Source of the DNA: CAYJPA01 sp964371945
GTDB lineage: Bacteria > Chloroflexota > Chloroflexia > Thermomicrobiales > UBA6265
Direction: 5' to 3'
DNA: 64,000 bases
Assembly: GCA_964371945.1 (NCBI GenBank)
Contig: CAYJPA010000015.1
Coordinates: 1-64,000, forward strand
A model generated the notes under the pieces. It saw only the letters and a list, made by a program, of their open reading frames with translations. It had not been told where the DNA came from and searched no databases. The position numbers and the translations under genes were made by a program. Positions 53,416 to 62,714 of this stretch are shown piece by piece. Numbering within the stretch: position 1 is the first letter of the stretch; every line of letters begins with the position of its first letter.

Positions 53416-55311
53416 CTACGGCTTGATCTCTTCCCCGTCGAAGATGTTCTTCGCCGCCTGAAGTCTCTGGAGATCCAGATCGATCGAGTTTGAATCCGAA
53501 GATGGGGTATTCTCAATTACCGGCGGAGTCGATTCAGGAGTGTTTTCAGCGACCCCGATTGGAGACGGTGCGATTGATCGCGGTGGATTCGAAATTGATG
53601 CCGGCCGGACCGAAGGTTCGTCGCCGCGCATGATGCAAACAATCGTGATCGTCCGGCCAACGATTCGTGAGATCACATCCTCGACCACGCTCCTAGCTTC
53701 GTCCTCGTTCATCCGCTTTCGGTGAAAATCGTACGCGGCGACCAGCGTGATCTCGTTGCCACTGATCGCGATCGGATCGATAGAGGCGAGCAGCGCCTCG
53801 ATCCTCCGGTTGACTGCCTTCACGTCATTTCGAATACGCGGCCACAGCTCGGCGATCTGGTCGACTGTGAATCCAGTGCCGTTGGCAGATAGGACGGGAG
53901 CTTCTTGAATCGGCCCCGGGGCGGGAGACGGAGACGATCGCCGCGGTCGCTCAGTTTCGGATGCGGGTTGCGGTGGAACGACCTGAAGGTGCCCACCGCG
54001 GGCACCACCTCGCAGCCGGTCCTTCAGCGCCGTCGTTGGCGGCGTTGAGAGGAGATCTCGATCGTCGGGCCGCGCAGTGGTAGCCGTTTTAGAGGTAGGT
54101 TCGGACAGTGAACCCGAGCTTGCCTCGGCTGAGGGCAGATTGGCCCGACCGACGATCGCTTCAACCAGCGCGATTTCTAGCGGCAATTGAGCATAGGGCG
54201 AGTGCCGGATCTTATGATCGGTCTCACTGAAGATGCGGGCCAGATGACCGAGCGTGGGTAGATCGAACTGTTGCGCCACCATCTTTGCGCGGTCATCGGC
54301 ATCCGGCGAACCGCCCGCACGCTCGTGCATCAGCACGCGCAGGTAGGCAACAAGCTGGCGATTGAGCTGCCGTGGATCCTCGCCGGCTTCGACCGCGTCG
54401 TTGACGGTGCCCAGGGCAAGTTTCGCGTTCTTCTCCGCCAGCGCCTGAACAAGATGCTCGACGCGATCGTTCCGGCTCACGCCGAGGAGCGCCAACACAG
54501 ATTCGACGGTGATCGTCCGATCGGTCGCCTCTGGATCCGCGTTATTCCCAAAGACCGCCAGTTGGTCGAGCAGACCAAGCGCGTCGCGCAGACTGCCGGT
54601 CGCGTGGCGGGCGACCGTTTGCAGCGCGTCGTCAGTGATCGTCAGGTTCTCGGCCGCGGCGACGGTTCGGAGGCGGGCGATCGTGGCATCGATCCCGATC
54701 CGCCGGAAATCGAAGCGCTGGCAGCGCGAAACGATCGTCGCCAGCAACTCCTCAGGATCGGTCGTGGCGAGCACGAATTTCGTGTGCGGTGGTGGTTCTT
54801 CGAGCGTTTTCAGAAACGCGTTTGCGGCCGCGCCGGTGATCTGGTGCGCTTCGTCGATGATGTAGAACTTGGTGTGCAATTGCGCCGGCGCGTACTTCAC
54901 CCGCTCCCGGAGATCTCGGATGTCGTCGATGCCGCGGTTGCTGGCAGCGTCAATCTCGATCACGTCAGATGTGGCGCCGGTCTGAATTGCCACACAACTC
55001 GTGCAGATGTTACACGGCCGCTGACTGATCTCCGGATTGAGACAGTTGACCGCTTTGGCGAGCAACCGAGCGGTGGTTGTCTTGCCGGTACCACGGGGGC
55101 CACAAAAGAGATAGGCGTGCGCGACTCGACCCTGTTGAATCGCGTTGCGCAGCGTGCGAACAATGTGGTCCTGTCCGACCAGATCATCACTGTCGAACGT
55201 TTGCGGACGATACTTGCGGTAGAGTGACTGCGTTTGGGCGCCGATCGATGTTCGCTCCAGCGATTGCGGGGCGGGAAGGTCTTGATCGCCGAACAAGCTG
55301 GAACTGGACAT
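53416..55311 (-). CDS. dnaX: DNA polymerase III subunit gamma/tau
   Basis: A 631-residue clamp-loader subunit. An N-terminal AAA+ domain begins at LYRKYRP (about residue 30) with Walker A GPRGTGKT (71-78), zinc-module cysteines (C90, C100, C103, C106), Walker B IIDEAHQIT and SRC sensor motif. The C-terminal 230 residues are Pro/Ser-rich with a tau-like ending. About 29 residues precede the conserved core, slightly more than usual. It is divergent from rsmI, whose open frame starts inside it. Confidence 0.93.
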   Translation of the reverse strand: MSSSSLFGDQDLPAPQSLERTSIGAQTQSLYRKYRPQTFDSDDLVGQDHIVRTLRNAIQQGRVAHAYLFCGPRGTGKTTTARLLAKAVNCLNPEISQRPCNICTSCVAIQTGATSDVIEIDAASNRGIDDIRDLRERVKYAPAQLHTKFYIIDEAHQITGAAANAFLKTLEEPPPHTKFVLATTDPEELLATIVSRCQRFDFRRIGIDATIARLRTVAAAENLTITDDALQTVARHATGSLRDALGLLDQLAVFGNNADPEATDRTITVESVLALLGVSRNDRVEHLVQALAEKNAKLALGTVNDAVEAGEDPRQLNRQLVAYLRVLMHERAGGSPDADDRAKMVAQQFDLPTLGHLARIFSETDHKIRHSPYAQLPLEIALVEAIVGRANLPSAEASSGSLSEPTSKTATTARPDDRDLLSTPPTTALKDRLRGGARGGHLQVVPPQPASETERPRRSSPSPAPGPIQEAPVLSANGTGFTVDQIAELWPRIRNDVKAVNRRIEALLASIDPIAISGNEITLVAAYDFHRKRMNEDEARSVVEDVISRIVGRTITIVCIMRGDEPSVRPASISNPPRSIAPSPIGVAENTPESTPPVIENTPSSDSNSIDLDLQRLQAAKNIFDGEEIKP

Positions 55312-55427
55312 CGAGCGCGGGCCTCCGATTGGCGCGAGCGGCGCCGGTGCGGTGTACTTTCGCGGCGAGTATACGGGTTGGAGGCGAGTCCGTTAAGCGG
55401 ATTCGGCCCCGTCGACAGGCGAGATCA

Positions 55428-56363
55428 TTGGGCACCCTCTACGTGGTCGCGACGCCGATCGGAAATCTCGAGGATATCTCCACGCGGGCGCTGCGCGTGT
55501 TGAGCGAGGTCTCGCTCATCGCCGCTGAAGACACCCGTCACACGGGTCAATTGCTGGCGCACTTCGGCATCAGCACGCCGCAATTGAGCTATCACGCGTT
55601 CAATGAAAGCACCAGGCGGGATCGATTGCTCGAGTCACTTGCCGGGGGCGATGTGGCGCTTGTCACCGACGCCGGCACGCCTGGAATCTCGGACCCCGGA
55701 GTCGCTCTGGTCGATGCGGCGCTAAAAGGAGGGTTCGAAGTCCGAAGTGTCGCCGGACCCTCGTCGTTGACCGCCGCGCTCTCCGTTTCGGGGTTGATCG
55801 ACGGCCCGTTTGTCTTCCTCGGTTTCCTTCCTCGAAAAGGCCAGGAACGGAGCGCGACGATCGGGAAAGCGGGCTCAGCTGGATACGGACTGGTGCTATA
55901 CGAGCCGGCGAACCGGCTCGAAGGGACGCTGCGCGACCTGTCTAGATCGATGTCCGGCCGCCGATTCGCGGTCGTCCGCGAGCTTTCCAAAATCCACGAG
56001 GAGATCACCCGCGGGGTGCTCGATCCAACTGAGTCCTTCGACCGCTATGCGGAGGTTCGAGGAGAAATCGTGATCGTGATCGAGGCTGCCAGAGTTACGA
56101 ATGTCGCAGATGATGACCCAATCATCGTCTTGACGAGCCTGATCGCCGCCGGCATGAAACCGAGCGACGCTGCCCGAGAGGCAGCAAGCTTGACAGGGCA
56201 ACCTCGTTCAGAATTGTACAAACTCGCGATCGCGATCACCAAAAGCCAGTTAGAACCTGGACCATCCACGCTTCCTTGCCAGGTCGTTCAGGGTTCTTGC
56301 TCAGGCCCTTGCATGAATGCGAGGGATATCGGCTCCACAGCTGCAGATAAGGAGTCGCCCTAA
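55428..56363 (+). CDS. rsmI: 16S rRNA (cytidine-1402-2'-O)-methyltransferase
   Basis: A 311-residue tetrapyrrole-methylase-fold enzyme. Motifs: LYVVATPIGNLEDISTRAL, AAEDTRHTGQLL, LVTDAGTPGISDPG and VAGPSSLTAALSVSG. It 2'-O-methylates C1402 in the decoding centre using SAM. The open frame extends upstream over dnaX; TTG 55428 places the family N-terminus at the start, with only a weak SD (AGGCGAG). The C-terminal 35 residues (with three Cys) lie beyond the usual end and look unconserved. Confidence 0.9.
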   Translation: MGTLYVVATPIGNLEDISTRALRVLSEVSLIAAEDTRHTGQLLAHFGISTPQLSYHAFNESTRRDRLLESLAGGDVALVTDAGTPGISDPGVALVDAALKGGFEVRSVAGPSSLTAALSVSGLIDGPFVFLGFLPRKGQERSATIGKAGSAGYGLVLYEPANRLEGTLRDLSRSMSGRRFAVVRELSKIHEEITRGVLDPTESFDRYAEVRGEIVIVIEAARVTNVADDDPIIVLTSLIAAGMKPSDAAREAASLTGQPRSELYKLAIAITKSQLEPGPSTLPCQVVQGSCSGPCMNARDIGSTAADKESP

Positions 56364-56378
56364 GTTCAGTGTGATCGC

Positions 56379-57488
56379 CTAGCCTGATTGGAACGCCAGC
56401 TTCTTTTGCCTCATGAGCACGCTTTGCAGCAACCCCTGGGCGATCAGGAAGGCCCAGACGGACGAGGCGCCCTGGCTCACGAATGGCAGGGTGATTCCGG
56501 TCACCGGCAGGATCGCCAAATTCATTCCGATGTTGACGAACGACTGGTAGAAGAGCACGCCGGCCACACCGATCGCCAGGCACTGTCCAAACGAGTCTTT
56601 GGCATTCTCGGCCACTCTCAAGCAACGCCAAATCAAAACCACATAACATGTAAAGAGCGCGATCATGCCGATGTATCCGAACATGCCGCTAACGTGCGCG
56701 AAAATAAAGTCGGACTCGCGGACTTTGAGAAGGTTCAACCGGCTCTGTGTGCCACCCTGCAGGCCCTCGCCGAACAATCCCCCGGAACCGATGCTGATCT
56801 TTGCCTGGATGATGTTGTAGCCCTCGCCCTGCGGATCACTTTCGGGATCGAATGCGATTAGGAGCCGGGACTTCTGATAATCGTGGAAGAGGAAATGCCA
56901 GGCGCCAAAGAGCGCTGGCCCGGCGGCCAGCGCCAACCCGACCAGATAGATCAGACGGGTTTTGGTGACCAACATCATCGACAGCCAAATCACCGCGAAC
57001 ACCGAGGCAGACCCGAGATCCGGCTCGCGAAAGACCAAAAGCGCGGGCACCATGACGATGATCATCGAAACGACAAAATTGCCGAACTGGCGCATGTCCT
57101 CACCGCGCGATGAGATGAACCAGGCCAGTGCGATGATCGTTCCGATCTTCGCGAACTCCGATGGCTGAACGGTGATGACACCAAGGTCGAACCAGCGCCG
57201 GGCTCCCCAAATGTCGATCCCGATGACGAGGACGGCGGCGAGCATGGCCAGCGAGGCGAAATAGATGATCCAGGCGAGTGAGCCAAAGAAGCGGTAATCG
57301 ATATTCGCGATCGTGGCTAACAAAATCACGCCTAGTAACCCGAAGAGCGCTTGCTGGACGCCGTTGTTGGAAGGGGAGAGGCTCCCGCCGCCCATGGCGC
57401 TCCAAACCGCGACGACACCGAAGGCCATCAGGACCAGAGTCACGATCATCATGAAGGGATCGAAGTATCGCCAGCGGTAATCGATCAT
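56379..57488 (-). CDS. rodA: Rod-shape SEDS protein RodA (peptidoglycan glycosyltransferase)
   Basis: A 369-residue SEDS-family membrane protein with about ten helices. Typical stretches: RRWFDLGVITVQPSEFAKIG, FREPDLGSASVF, QAKISIGSGGLFGEGLQGGTQS, ESDFIFAHVSGMFG and NIGMNLAILPVTGITLPFVSQGAS. It polymerises glycan strands together with a class B PBP during elongation. It is 30 bases downstream of the HD-domain gene, so probably in one operon. FtsW is the alternative, but length and context favour RodA. Confidence 0.88.
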   Translation of the reverse strand: MIDYRWRYFDPFMMIVTLVLMAFGVVAVWSAMGGGSLSPSNNGVQQALFGLLGVILLATIANIDYRFFGSLAWIIYFASLAMLAAVLVIGIDIWGARRWFDLGVITVQPSEFAKIGTIIALAWFISSRGEDMRQFGNFVVSMIIVMVPALLVFREPDLGSASVFAVIWLSMMLVTKTRLIYLVGLALAAGPALFGAWHFLFHDYQKSRLLIAFDPESDPQGEGYNIIQAKISIGSGGLFGEGLQGGTQSRLNLLKVRESDFIFAHVSGMFGYIGMIALFTCYVVLIWRCLRVAENAKDSFGQCLAIGVAGVLFYQSFVNIGMNLAILPVTGITLPFVSQGASSVWAFLIAQGLLQSVLMRQKKLAFQSG

Positions 57489-57518
57489 GAACTGGGCCTC
57501 GCGGTCGCCACACTCTGG

Positions 57519-58307
57519 TTACAGGAGGACGACCTCGTTCATCGTAATGTGAAACTCGCAGCCAAGGTGCTCGGACGCGCGCCGGCTCATCAACATGCGG
57601 GGAAGGAAAATCTCAAAGTAATGCATGACGGGCGCAATCGATGTGTCGATCGTCAGTTCCAGGGTAATCGTCTTGGCTTCGGACGAAACGCGCAGGAACG
57701 ACGACGTCGCCGCGTAGTTTACCCGGTCATGCTGGTCGAACGATGCCGGGTCGGGATTCCTCACCCGTGAGCGATGCACATCGGACTTGTCAGCGAGGAT
57801 GAGCGCCGCTGATGGCGGATGCACGGGCTCGCCGAGCCGGCCGTGATCGTCGCCGTGCGATCCGATCGCGCCGAGAACAATCGCCGTGTCCTCGGGCGCC
57901 ATGCCCAATCTTGTGAGAATCGGGTAGGCCAGCATCGCTCCCGTGCCGGCGTGCCCGTGACGACTGACAATATTACCGATATCGTGCAGATAGCCGGCGA
58001 TCGCGGCTAGCTCTTGTTGGCGAAGGTCGTACTCCAGCAATCGCATGACATTTCGAGCGATATTGGAAACGAGTCCAACGTGCCGGAATCCGTGCTCGGT
58101 GAAACCGAGCACCCCAAGATTCTTGTTCGCCTGCCTGATGAGTGCCTGGACTTCGAAGTCAGCTCGCACGGTTTCTAGCGTCAGGCTCGCGGCGACTCTC
58201 GATTTGACTTCGTCCGCTAGGATGGATTTTGGCGGCGGGGTCGCGAGATCTTCTTCGACAGCCTGCATTGCCGTGAGTTCGTCATCTGTCGAAATCGCGT
58301 GGGTCAT
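57519..58307 (-). CDS. HD-domain phosphohydrolase
   Basis: A 262-residue protein with an HD domain: H in HGFRHVGLVSNIA, HD in AGYLHDIGN, further His in SRHGHAGTGA and SHGDDHG. These residues bind divalent metal. A C-terminal 90-residue beta-rich part is not recognised. Substrate unknown; relatives include metal-dependent nucleotide phosphohydrolases and cyclic-dinucleotide enzymes. The ATG at 58307 has AAGGA nine bases upstream and follows a strong promoter; the frame opens 31 codons earlier inside that promoter. Confidence 0.78.
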   Translation of the reverse strand: MTHAISTDDELTAMQAVEEDLATPPPKSILADEVKSRVAASLTLETVRADFEVQALIRQANKNLGVLGFTEHGFRHVGLVSNIARNVMRLLEYDLRQQELAAIAGYLHDIGNIVSRHGHAGTGAMLAYPILTRLGMAPEDTAIVLGAIGSHGDDHGRLGEPVHPPSAALILADKSDVHRSRVRNPDPASFDQHDRVNYAATSSFLRVSSEAKTITLELTIDTSIAPVMHYFEIFLPRMLMSRRASEHLGCEFHITMNEVVLL

Positions 58308-58337
58308 GAATGCGGATCCTTGCACTTCATTACATGC

Positions 58338-58366
58338 AGTATAGACTTTATCCCATAGTGCGCCAA
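58338..58366 (-). promoter_or_regulatory. Promoter of the HD-domain/rodA operon
   Basis: On the minus strand TTGGCG (58366-58361) and TATACT (58343-58338) are 17 bases apart. The predicted start lies about 24 bases before the ATG at 58307, which supports that start codon. Confidence 0.6.
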
Positions 58367-58543
58367 CGATGTGCAGACCGCCTCTTAGTCGATCGGGCAA
58401 CGATTTGAATCCAGTTGGCCGTGGGCAACGTAAACTAAATCTTGGAGAGACTCGAGACGCGATGTGCCTGCTCGGCTCAATGGGGAGCCGGACAGGCGCT
58501 TGTGGCGAATGGTTCCCGCGTTGTCCAGGATATGGAATGAGAC

Positions 58544-59212
58544 ATGTTTGACGGGATGTTCGTGGTCAATGATTGGCTCGACGCAGTCCTGCTCGGCGGC
58601 TTCTTTTTCGGGCTGATCTTCACTGCTCTCTCGCTGTTGGTCGGAGCAGTCGACATTGGAAGTGGTCATGGCGATGCCGGACATGGCGACACCGGCTCCA
58701 GCGATGCCGGACATGGCGACACCGGACAAGGTCATGACGTCAACATTTTCAACGTCGCGACGCTTCTCGCATTTCTGACATGGTTCGGCGGATCCGGTTA
58801 CTTGATTCGAAACGGCGCGGGGCTGCATGTCGCGCTGAGTCTGGTCGGGGGGATCGCCGCAGGCCTTGTTGGTGGATTTCTGGTGTTCAGGCTTTTGGCC
58901 TGGATTAAGGGCCAGGAAACCTATTTGGACGCGCGATTCGAGCAACTTGAAGGCTCGATGGGTAGAATTACGTCACCGATACGAGACGGCGGCGTCGGAG
59001 AGATCGTCTACGAATTGAACGGTGTCCGCCAGGTCTCCGCGGCGAAGGCACCACTTGGGATCGCGATTCCTCGCGGCGCAAACGTTCTCGTACTTCGAAG
59101 AGAGCGCGGTATCGCGTTCGTCGAACCCTGGAACGAGCTTGCGTCCGGCGAAGACTGGGAGCAGCGATTTGCCTTGGAGCCGGTCGCGTCAGAACAAAAG
59201 TCTCCACCCTGA
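58544..59212 (+). CDS. NfeD-like membrane protein, flotillin partner
   Basis: A 222-residue membrane protein. One helix at about 14-36, a His/Asp/Gly-rich loop (40-66), two helices (about 70-120), and a C-terminal OB-fold (about 135-210) with GSMGRITSPIRDGGVGEIVYELNG. This is the YuaF/NfeD1b layout, and the next gene is a flotillin, as in the Bacillus yuaF-floT pair. The loop is encoded by a 25-bp direct repeat. SD is weak. Confidence 0.8.
   Translation: MFDGMFVVNDWLDAVLLGGFFFGLIFTALSLLVGAVDIGSGHGDAGHGDTGSSDAGHGDTGQGHDVNIFNVATLLAFLTWFGGSGYLIRNGAGLHVALSLVGGIAAGLVGGFLVFRLLAWIKGQETYLDARFEQLEGSMGRITSPIRDGGVGEIVYELNGVRQVSAAKAPLGIAIPRGANVLVLRRERGIAFVEPWNELASGEDWEQRFALEPVASEQKSPP
58671..58725 (+). 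repeat. 25-bp direct repeat encoding a His/Asp/Gly loop
   Basis: The 25-base unit at 58671-58695 is repeated exactly at 58701-58725 with a 5-base spacer (period 30, ten codons). Within each unit two shorter GGCGA-type strings recur. It encodes the repeating DAGHGDTG pattern in the NfeD-like protein, which could bind metal and can expand or contract by slippage. Confidence 0.85.
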
Positions 59213-59311
59213 TCGTCGCAGCCTTGATTTGATCGATGTCGCCGGCGATGTTCGCTCGCGACAACCGAACCGGTTCGAACCGGAGAACGTGCTCGAGTAA
59301 AGGAGTAGTCC

Positions 59312-60832
59312 GTGGGGACAGTGGGTGTTCTAGTCATTGTCGTCGGCCTGGTTGTCGTCGTGTTACTGCTGTTCGGACTCCTTGCATCGATGTTCCGCAA
59401 GGTTGGACCGAATCAGGCGTTAATTGTCTACGGTATCGGTGGCCAGCGGGTGATCAAGGGCGGTGGCACGATCGTTTGGCCGATGCTGCAGCAAGCCAGA
59501 GAGCTTTCGCTCGAGCTTATGAGCTTCGATGTCACACCGACAAACGCCTTTTACACCAGCCAGGGCGTTGCGGTGATCGTCGAAGCCGTCGCTCAGATCA
59601 AGGTCAAGTCCGACGAGGTAAGCGTTAAAACCGCGGCGGAACAGTTCCTCACCAAAACTCCGGAAGAACGCGAAAGCTTGATCCGGCTCGTGATGGAGGG
59701 CCACCTGCGCGGAATCATCGGTCAGTTGACGGTCGAGCAAATCGTCAAGGAACCGGAAATGGTCTCGGAGAAGGTCCGATCGCAGGTTGCGGACGATCTG
59801 AGCAAGATGGGACTCGAGGTCATCTCGTTCACCATCAAGGAAATCCGGGATTCGAACGAGTACATCACCAACATGGGACGCCCGGACATCGCGATGGTTC
59901 GTCGCCAGGCCGACATCGCGACCGCCGAGGCCGAACGGGATACCGCGATCAAGCGCGCCCAGGCCTCGAAGGAGTCCAAAATCGCCGAGGCGGTGGCTGA
60001 CCAGGAAAAGGTGATTGCCGAAACCGCCAGCCAGACCAGGCAGGCGGAGGCGGTTCGAGATCTCGAGCTCAAGCGGGCGGAATACGACGCCTCGGTGAAG
60101 GCGCAACAGGCCTTCGCGGACAAGGCATACGAGATTCAGGCGAACATTCAGGAACAGAGGGTCGTCGAAGAGCACGTCAAGATCGAGCAAGTAAAGAAAA
60201 TGGGAGAGGTCGCTGTCCAGGAGGCCGAGATTCTGCGACGTGAGAAAGAGCTGATTGCGACCGTGCTCCGCTCTGCCGAGGTTGAAAAGCAGCGGATCGA
60301 AACACTTGCCGAAGCGGATCGGCAGCGTGCGGTGCTGCACGCGACGGGTCAGGCGGAATCGACGAGACTCCAGGGTCAGGCGCAGGCCGACGTCATTCGC
60401 CTTCAGGGCACCGCCGAAGCTGAGATTATCGCGTCGAAGGGCAAAGCAGAAGCCAACGCGATGGGGCTGAAAGCAGGCGCCTTCCAGGATTACAACCAGG
60501 CCGCAATTTTTGACAAACTGCTCTCGGGTCTGCCCGACGTTGTTCGCGCTCTTGCCGAACCGCTGACCAAGGTCGACAAAATCACGGTCGTGTCGACCGG
60601 CGAAGGTAGTGGAAACGGTACAGGCCTCAATCGCGTCACGACCGATATCGCGACGATGATCGCCCAAGTGCCCGCGATGTTCGAAGCGCTGACCGGCATG
60701 AAGGTCGCGGATCTCATGAGCCAAGTTCCGCAAATGGGCCACTCGCATGACGGCGCCTCGCACAACGGCGCTGCCGAGCCGGTGGCCGCTGGAGATATCA
60801 TTGAAGGCAAAAATGATGGTCTTGGCGACTAG
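59312..60832 (+). CDS. Flotillin-like protein (SPFH/band 7)
   Basis: A 506-residue FloT-type protein: N-terminal membrane helix (about 4-26), SPFH/band-7 domain (about 30-200), a long Ala/Glu-rich coiled-coil region with EA repeats (about 200-400), and a flexible His/Gly-containing tail. It oligomerises at the inner face of the membrane and organises lipid microdomains. GTG start, AAAGGAG six bases upstream. Length matches FloT (about 509). It follows its NfeD-like partner by 99 bases and ends at a clear terminator. Confidence 0.9.
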   Translation: MGTVGVLVIVVGLVVVVLLLFGLLASMFRKVGPNQALIVYGIGGQRVIKGGGTIVWPMLQQARELSLELMSFDVTPTNAFYTSQGVAVIVEAVAQIKVKSDEVSVKTAAEQFLTKTPEERESLIRLVMEGHLRGIIGQLTVEQIVKEPEMVSEKVRSQVADDLSKMGLEVISFTIKEIRDSNEYITNMGRPDIAMVRRQADIATAEAERDTAIKRAQASKESKIAEAVADQEKVIAETASQTRQAEAVRDLELKRAEYDASVKAQQAFADKAYEIQANIQEQRVVEEHVKIEQVKKMGEVAVQEAEILRREKELIATVLRSAEVEKQRIETLAEADRQRAVLHATGQAESTRLQGQAQADVIRLQGTAEAEIIASKGKAEANAMGLKAGAFQDYNQAAIFDKLLSGLPDVVRALAEPLTKVDKITVVSTGEGSGNGTGLNRVTTDIATMIAQVPAMFEALTGMKVADLMSQVPQMGHSHDGASHNGAAEPVAAGDIIEGKNDGLGD

Positions 60833-60872
60833 TCTTTTGGGTGTGATCTCGTAAGCGAGCAAGAATTGCTGA

Positions 60873-60908
60873 AAATGCGCCGGTTCCTCTATAGGAGCCG
60901 GCGCATTT
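60873..60908 (+). terminator. Intrinsic terminator after the flotillin gene
   Basis: A 16-bp stem (60873-60888 with 60893-60908, one G-U pair) and a 4-base loop lie 41 bases past the flotillin stop. The stem ends in ATTT, with little further T. Confidence 0.65.
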
Positions 60909-60991
60909 GCGCACACGGTCGTTAATGTGTTGTAAAAGGGGGGAAAGCGCGCCGGTGTCGACTGGCGGTGGGACGACAAGGGCGGGGTGAG

Positions 60992-61558
60992 ATGTCTGAA
61001 GATCCAATTGGAAGTTCGGGTATTAGGGACGCCCAAAGGGTTCGCGCGGAGGCGATCGGACAACCGGGGCAACGCCGATTTCGACTGATGGCGATCGTCG
61101 AGGGCCAAACCCGGATTGTCTGGATGGAAAAGGAAGACCTTCGCCGACTTGGTCAGGCACTGGAACAGGTACTGGCCAATCTCCCGGATTCGGATCCGGA
61201 CAGTTCGACGACGCAGTTCACAACTGCCGACTTTGACCTCGAATCCGCCACACAAATCCGCGCCGGCAGGATGGAGCTTGGCTATGACGAGAAAAGCAAC
61301 CGGCTGATATTGATCGCGCACGACTTTGAGACCGTCGAGGAGACGACACCGGCGTTTGTCTTTCGGCTAACTCCAACCATGGCGCGAGATCTCGCGGAGG
61401 AGGCGGCAATCGTTGTAGCGGCAGGTCGCCCACGTTGCCCTCTCTGCGGCATTCCGATCGAGCCCGAGGGTCATACTTGTCCAAAACAGAACGGCCACTT
61501 TCCGCACCGGCTCGAAGAGGTTCAGGATGATGAAGAGGATGATGAGCCAGCGGGGTGA
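60992..61558 (+). CDS. DUF3090 family protein
   Basis: A 188-residue protein of the DUF3090 family, known from Actinobacteria and Chloroflexi, function unknown. The body (RRFRLMAIVEGQTRIVWMEKEDLRRLGQAL ... FRLTPTMARDLAEEAAIVVAAGRPRCPLCG) matches; a C-terminal CPLCG...GHTCP motif should bind zinc. The acidic tail (EDDEPAG) follows. The ATG at 60992 has GGGGTGAG upstream; the frame opens 8 codons earlier. Confidence 0.85.
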   Translation: MSEDPIGSSGIRDAQRVRAEAIGQPGQRRFRLMAIVEGQTRIVWMEKEDLRRLGQALEQVLANLPDSDPDSSTTQFTTADFDLESATQIRAGRMELGYDEKSNRLILIAHDFETVEETTPAFVFRLTPTMARDLAEEAAIVVAAGRPRCPLCGIPIEPEGHTCPKQNGHFPHRLEEVQDDEEDDEPAG

Positions 61559-61601
61559 TTGTTAGCACCGCTGTGGTCTACCATGATATGCTCGTTGATC
61601 G

Positions 61602-61628
61602 GCGCCCGGTTCACGTTCGGGCGCCGAA
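61602..61628 (+). promoter_or_regulatory. Perfect hairpin in the 5' region of the adenosine kinase gene
   Basis: CGGCGCCCG (61602-61610) pairs exactly with CGGGCGCCG (61620-61628), loop of 9. No U-run follows. A possible promoter lies upstream (TTGTTA at 61561, CATGAT at 61584, 17 bases apart), so the hairpin would be in the 5' UTR of pfkB-ahcY, 36 bases before the ATG. It does not match the SAH riboswitch that controls ahcY in other bacteria. Confidence 0.45.
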
Positions 61629-61664
61629 CGTTGTCCAGCGCGCTATTTTACTCCCGAGTAGGTA

Positions 61665-62663
61665 ATGACTGAACAAACAAACACCGGTTCGCCTCCGGTC
61701 GTCATTAGCGCGTCGATCGCGTTTGACTACATCATGTCGTTTGGCGGATCGTTCGCCGATCACATCATCCCCGACAAGACCCACGTCATTTCGGTGAGCT
61801 TCCTGGTCGACACGCTCCGCAAACAGCGTGGCGGATGCGGGGGAAACGTGGCATACAGTCTTGCGCTGCTGGGGACGCCGTCGTCGCTGGTTGGCGCGGT
61901 GGGGCACGATTTTGCCCCATATCGGGCTGTGTTCGATCAAATGGGAATCGATCTCACCTCGGTGATCGAAGTTGAGGATCAAGCGACGGCGACCGCATTC
62001 ATGATGGCCGATCGCAAAGACAATCAAATCAACTCGTTTTACCCAGGTCCCTCGGACCTCGCGGGCGAGATCGACGTGACTCCACTCGGCAACGGGGCGA
62101 CGTATGGTCTGCTTGGGCCAACTGGACCCGGCGTGATGTGCAAGCATGCCGGTCAATTCGGGGCGGCGTCCTGCAGAATGATCTACGACCCGGCCTTTCA
62201 GATCATTATTCTGTCTGCCGAAGACCTGATCGCCGGAATCGATCTCGCGTGGGGTCTGGTTGCAAATGATTACGAGTACGCGATGATCGAGCGAAAAACC
62301 GGATTGACGATCGACGATCTCGAGCAACGAGTTGAGTTGTTGGTGGTCACGTACGGCGATCAGGGCTCGGAGCTCCGGCAACGTGGCCAGCGAGCAAAGG
62401 TGCCTGCCGCTACTACACAGTACGTCAAGGACCCTTCCGGCGCGGGCGACGCCTATCGATCTGGCTTGATCAAGGGGTTGCTGCTCGAACGCGATCTGGA
62501 GGTAGCCGGCAGGCTCGCCGGATTGACCGCGACATATGCGGTTGAGCATATCGGGACCCAGGAGCATTACTACACAGCGGAAGAATTTGTTGCACGATTC
62601 GATGCATCGTTTCCCGATTTTGCCGGCGCACTGAGCGCGGCGGATCTGAAAAGCAGCCGGTAG
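61665..62663 (+). CDS. PfkB-family kinase, probable adenosine kinase
   Basis: A 332-residue ribokinase-fold enzyme. N-terminal VVISASIAFDYIMSFGGSF, the GGCGGNVAYSLALLG substrate motif, and the C-terminal DPSGAGDAYRSGLI (anion hole and catalytic Asp; DTTGAGDxF in most members) are present. The next gene is ahcY, whose reaction makes adenosine, so adenosine phosphorylation to AMP is the likely role. The start ATG has only a weak SD (TAGGTA). Confidence 0.85.
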   Translation: MTEQTNTGSPPVVISASIAFDYIMSFGGSFADHIIPDKTHVISVSFLVDTLRKQRGGCGGNVAYSLALLGTPSSLVGAVGHDFAPYRAVFDQMGIDLTSVIEVEDQATATAFMMADRKDNQINSFYPGPSDLAGEIDVTPLGNGATYGLLGPTGPGVMCKHAGQFGAASCRMIYDPAFQIIILSAEDLIAGIDLAWGLVANDYEYAMIERKTGLTIDDLEQRVELLVVTYGDQGSELRQRGQRAKVPAATTQYVKDPSGAGDAYRSGLIKGLLLERDLEVAGRLAGLTATYAVEHIGTQEHYYTAEEFVARFDASFPDFAGALSAADLKSSR

Positions 62664-62714
62664 GGGCACATCGGCAGTGCGATCCATGTTGATCGCGGGC
62701 GGAGGAATGTTCTC

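Noticed and set aside
54271..55227. A 318-codon plus-strand frame over dnaX
   Set aside because: It mirrors the conserved AAA+ domain of dnaX on the other strand.
58621..58740. CRISPR-like repeat array
   Set aside because: The repeat has only two units, a 5-base spacer and lies in frame within a coding sequence.
59420..61321. A 633-codon open frame antisense to the flotillin and DUF3090 genes
   Set aside because: It is a shadow of two clearly recognised genes with GC-rich codon bias and has no family match, ribosome site or promoter.
61611..62687. A 358-codon open frame antisense to the adenosine kinase gene
   Set aside because: The plus-strand kinase has all family motifs; the antisense frame has none.
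62664..62714. SAH riboswitch before ahcY
   Set aside because: Only 51 bases separate the genes and no matching conserved core or pseudoknot was seen.
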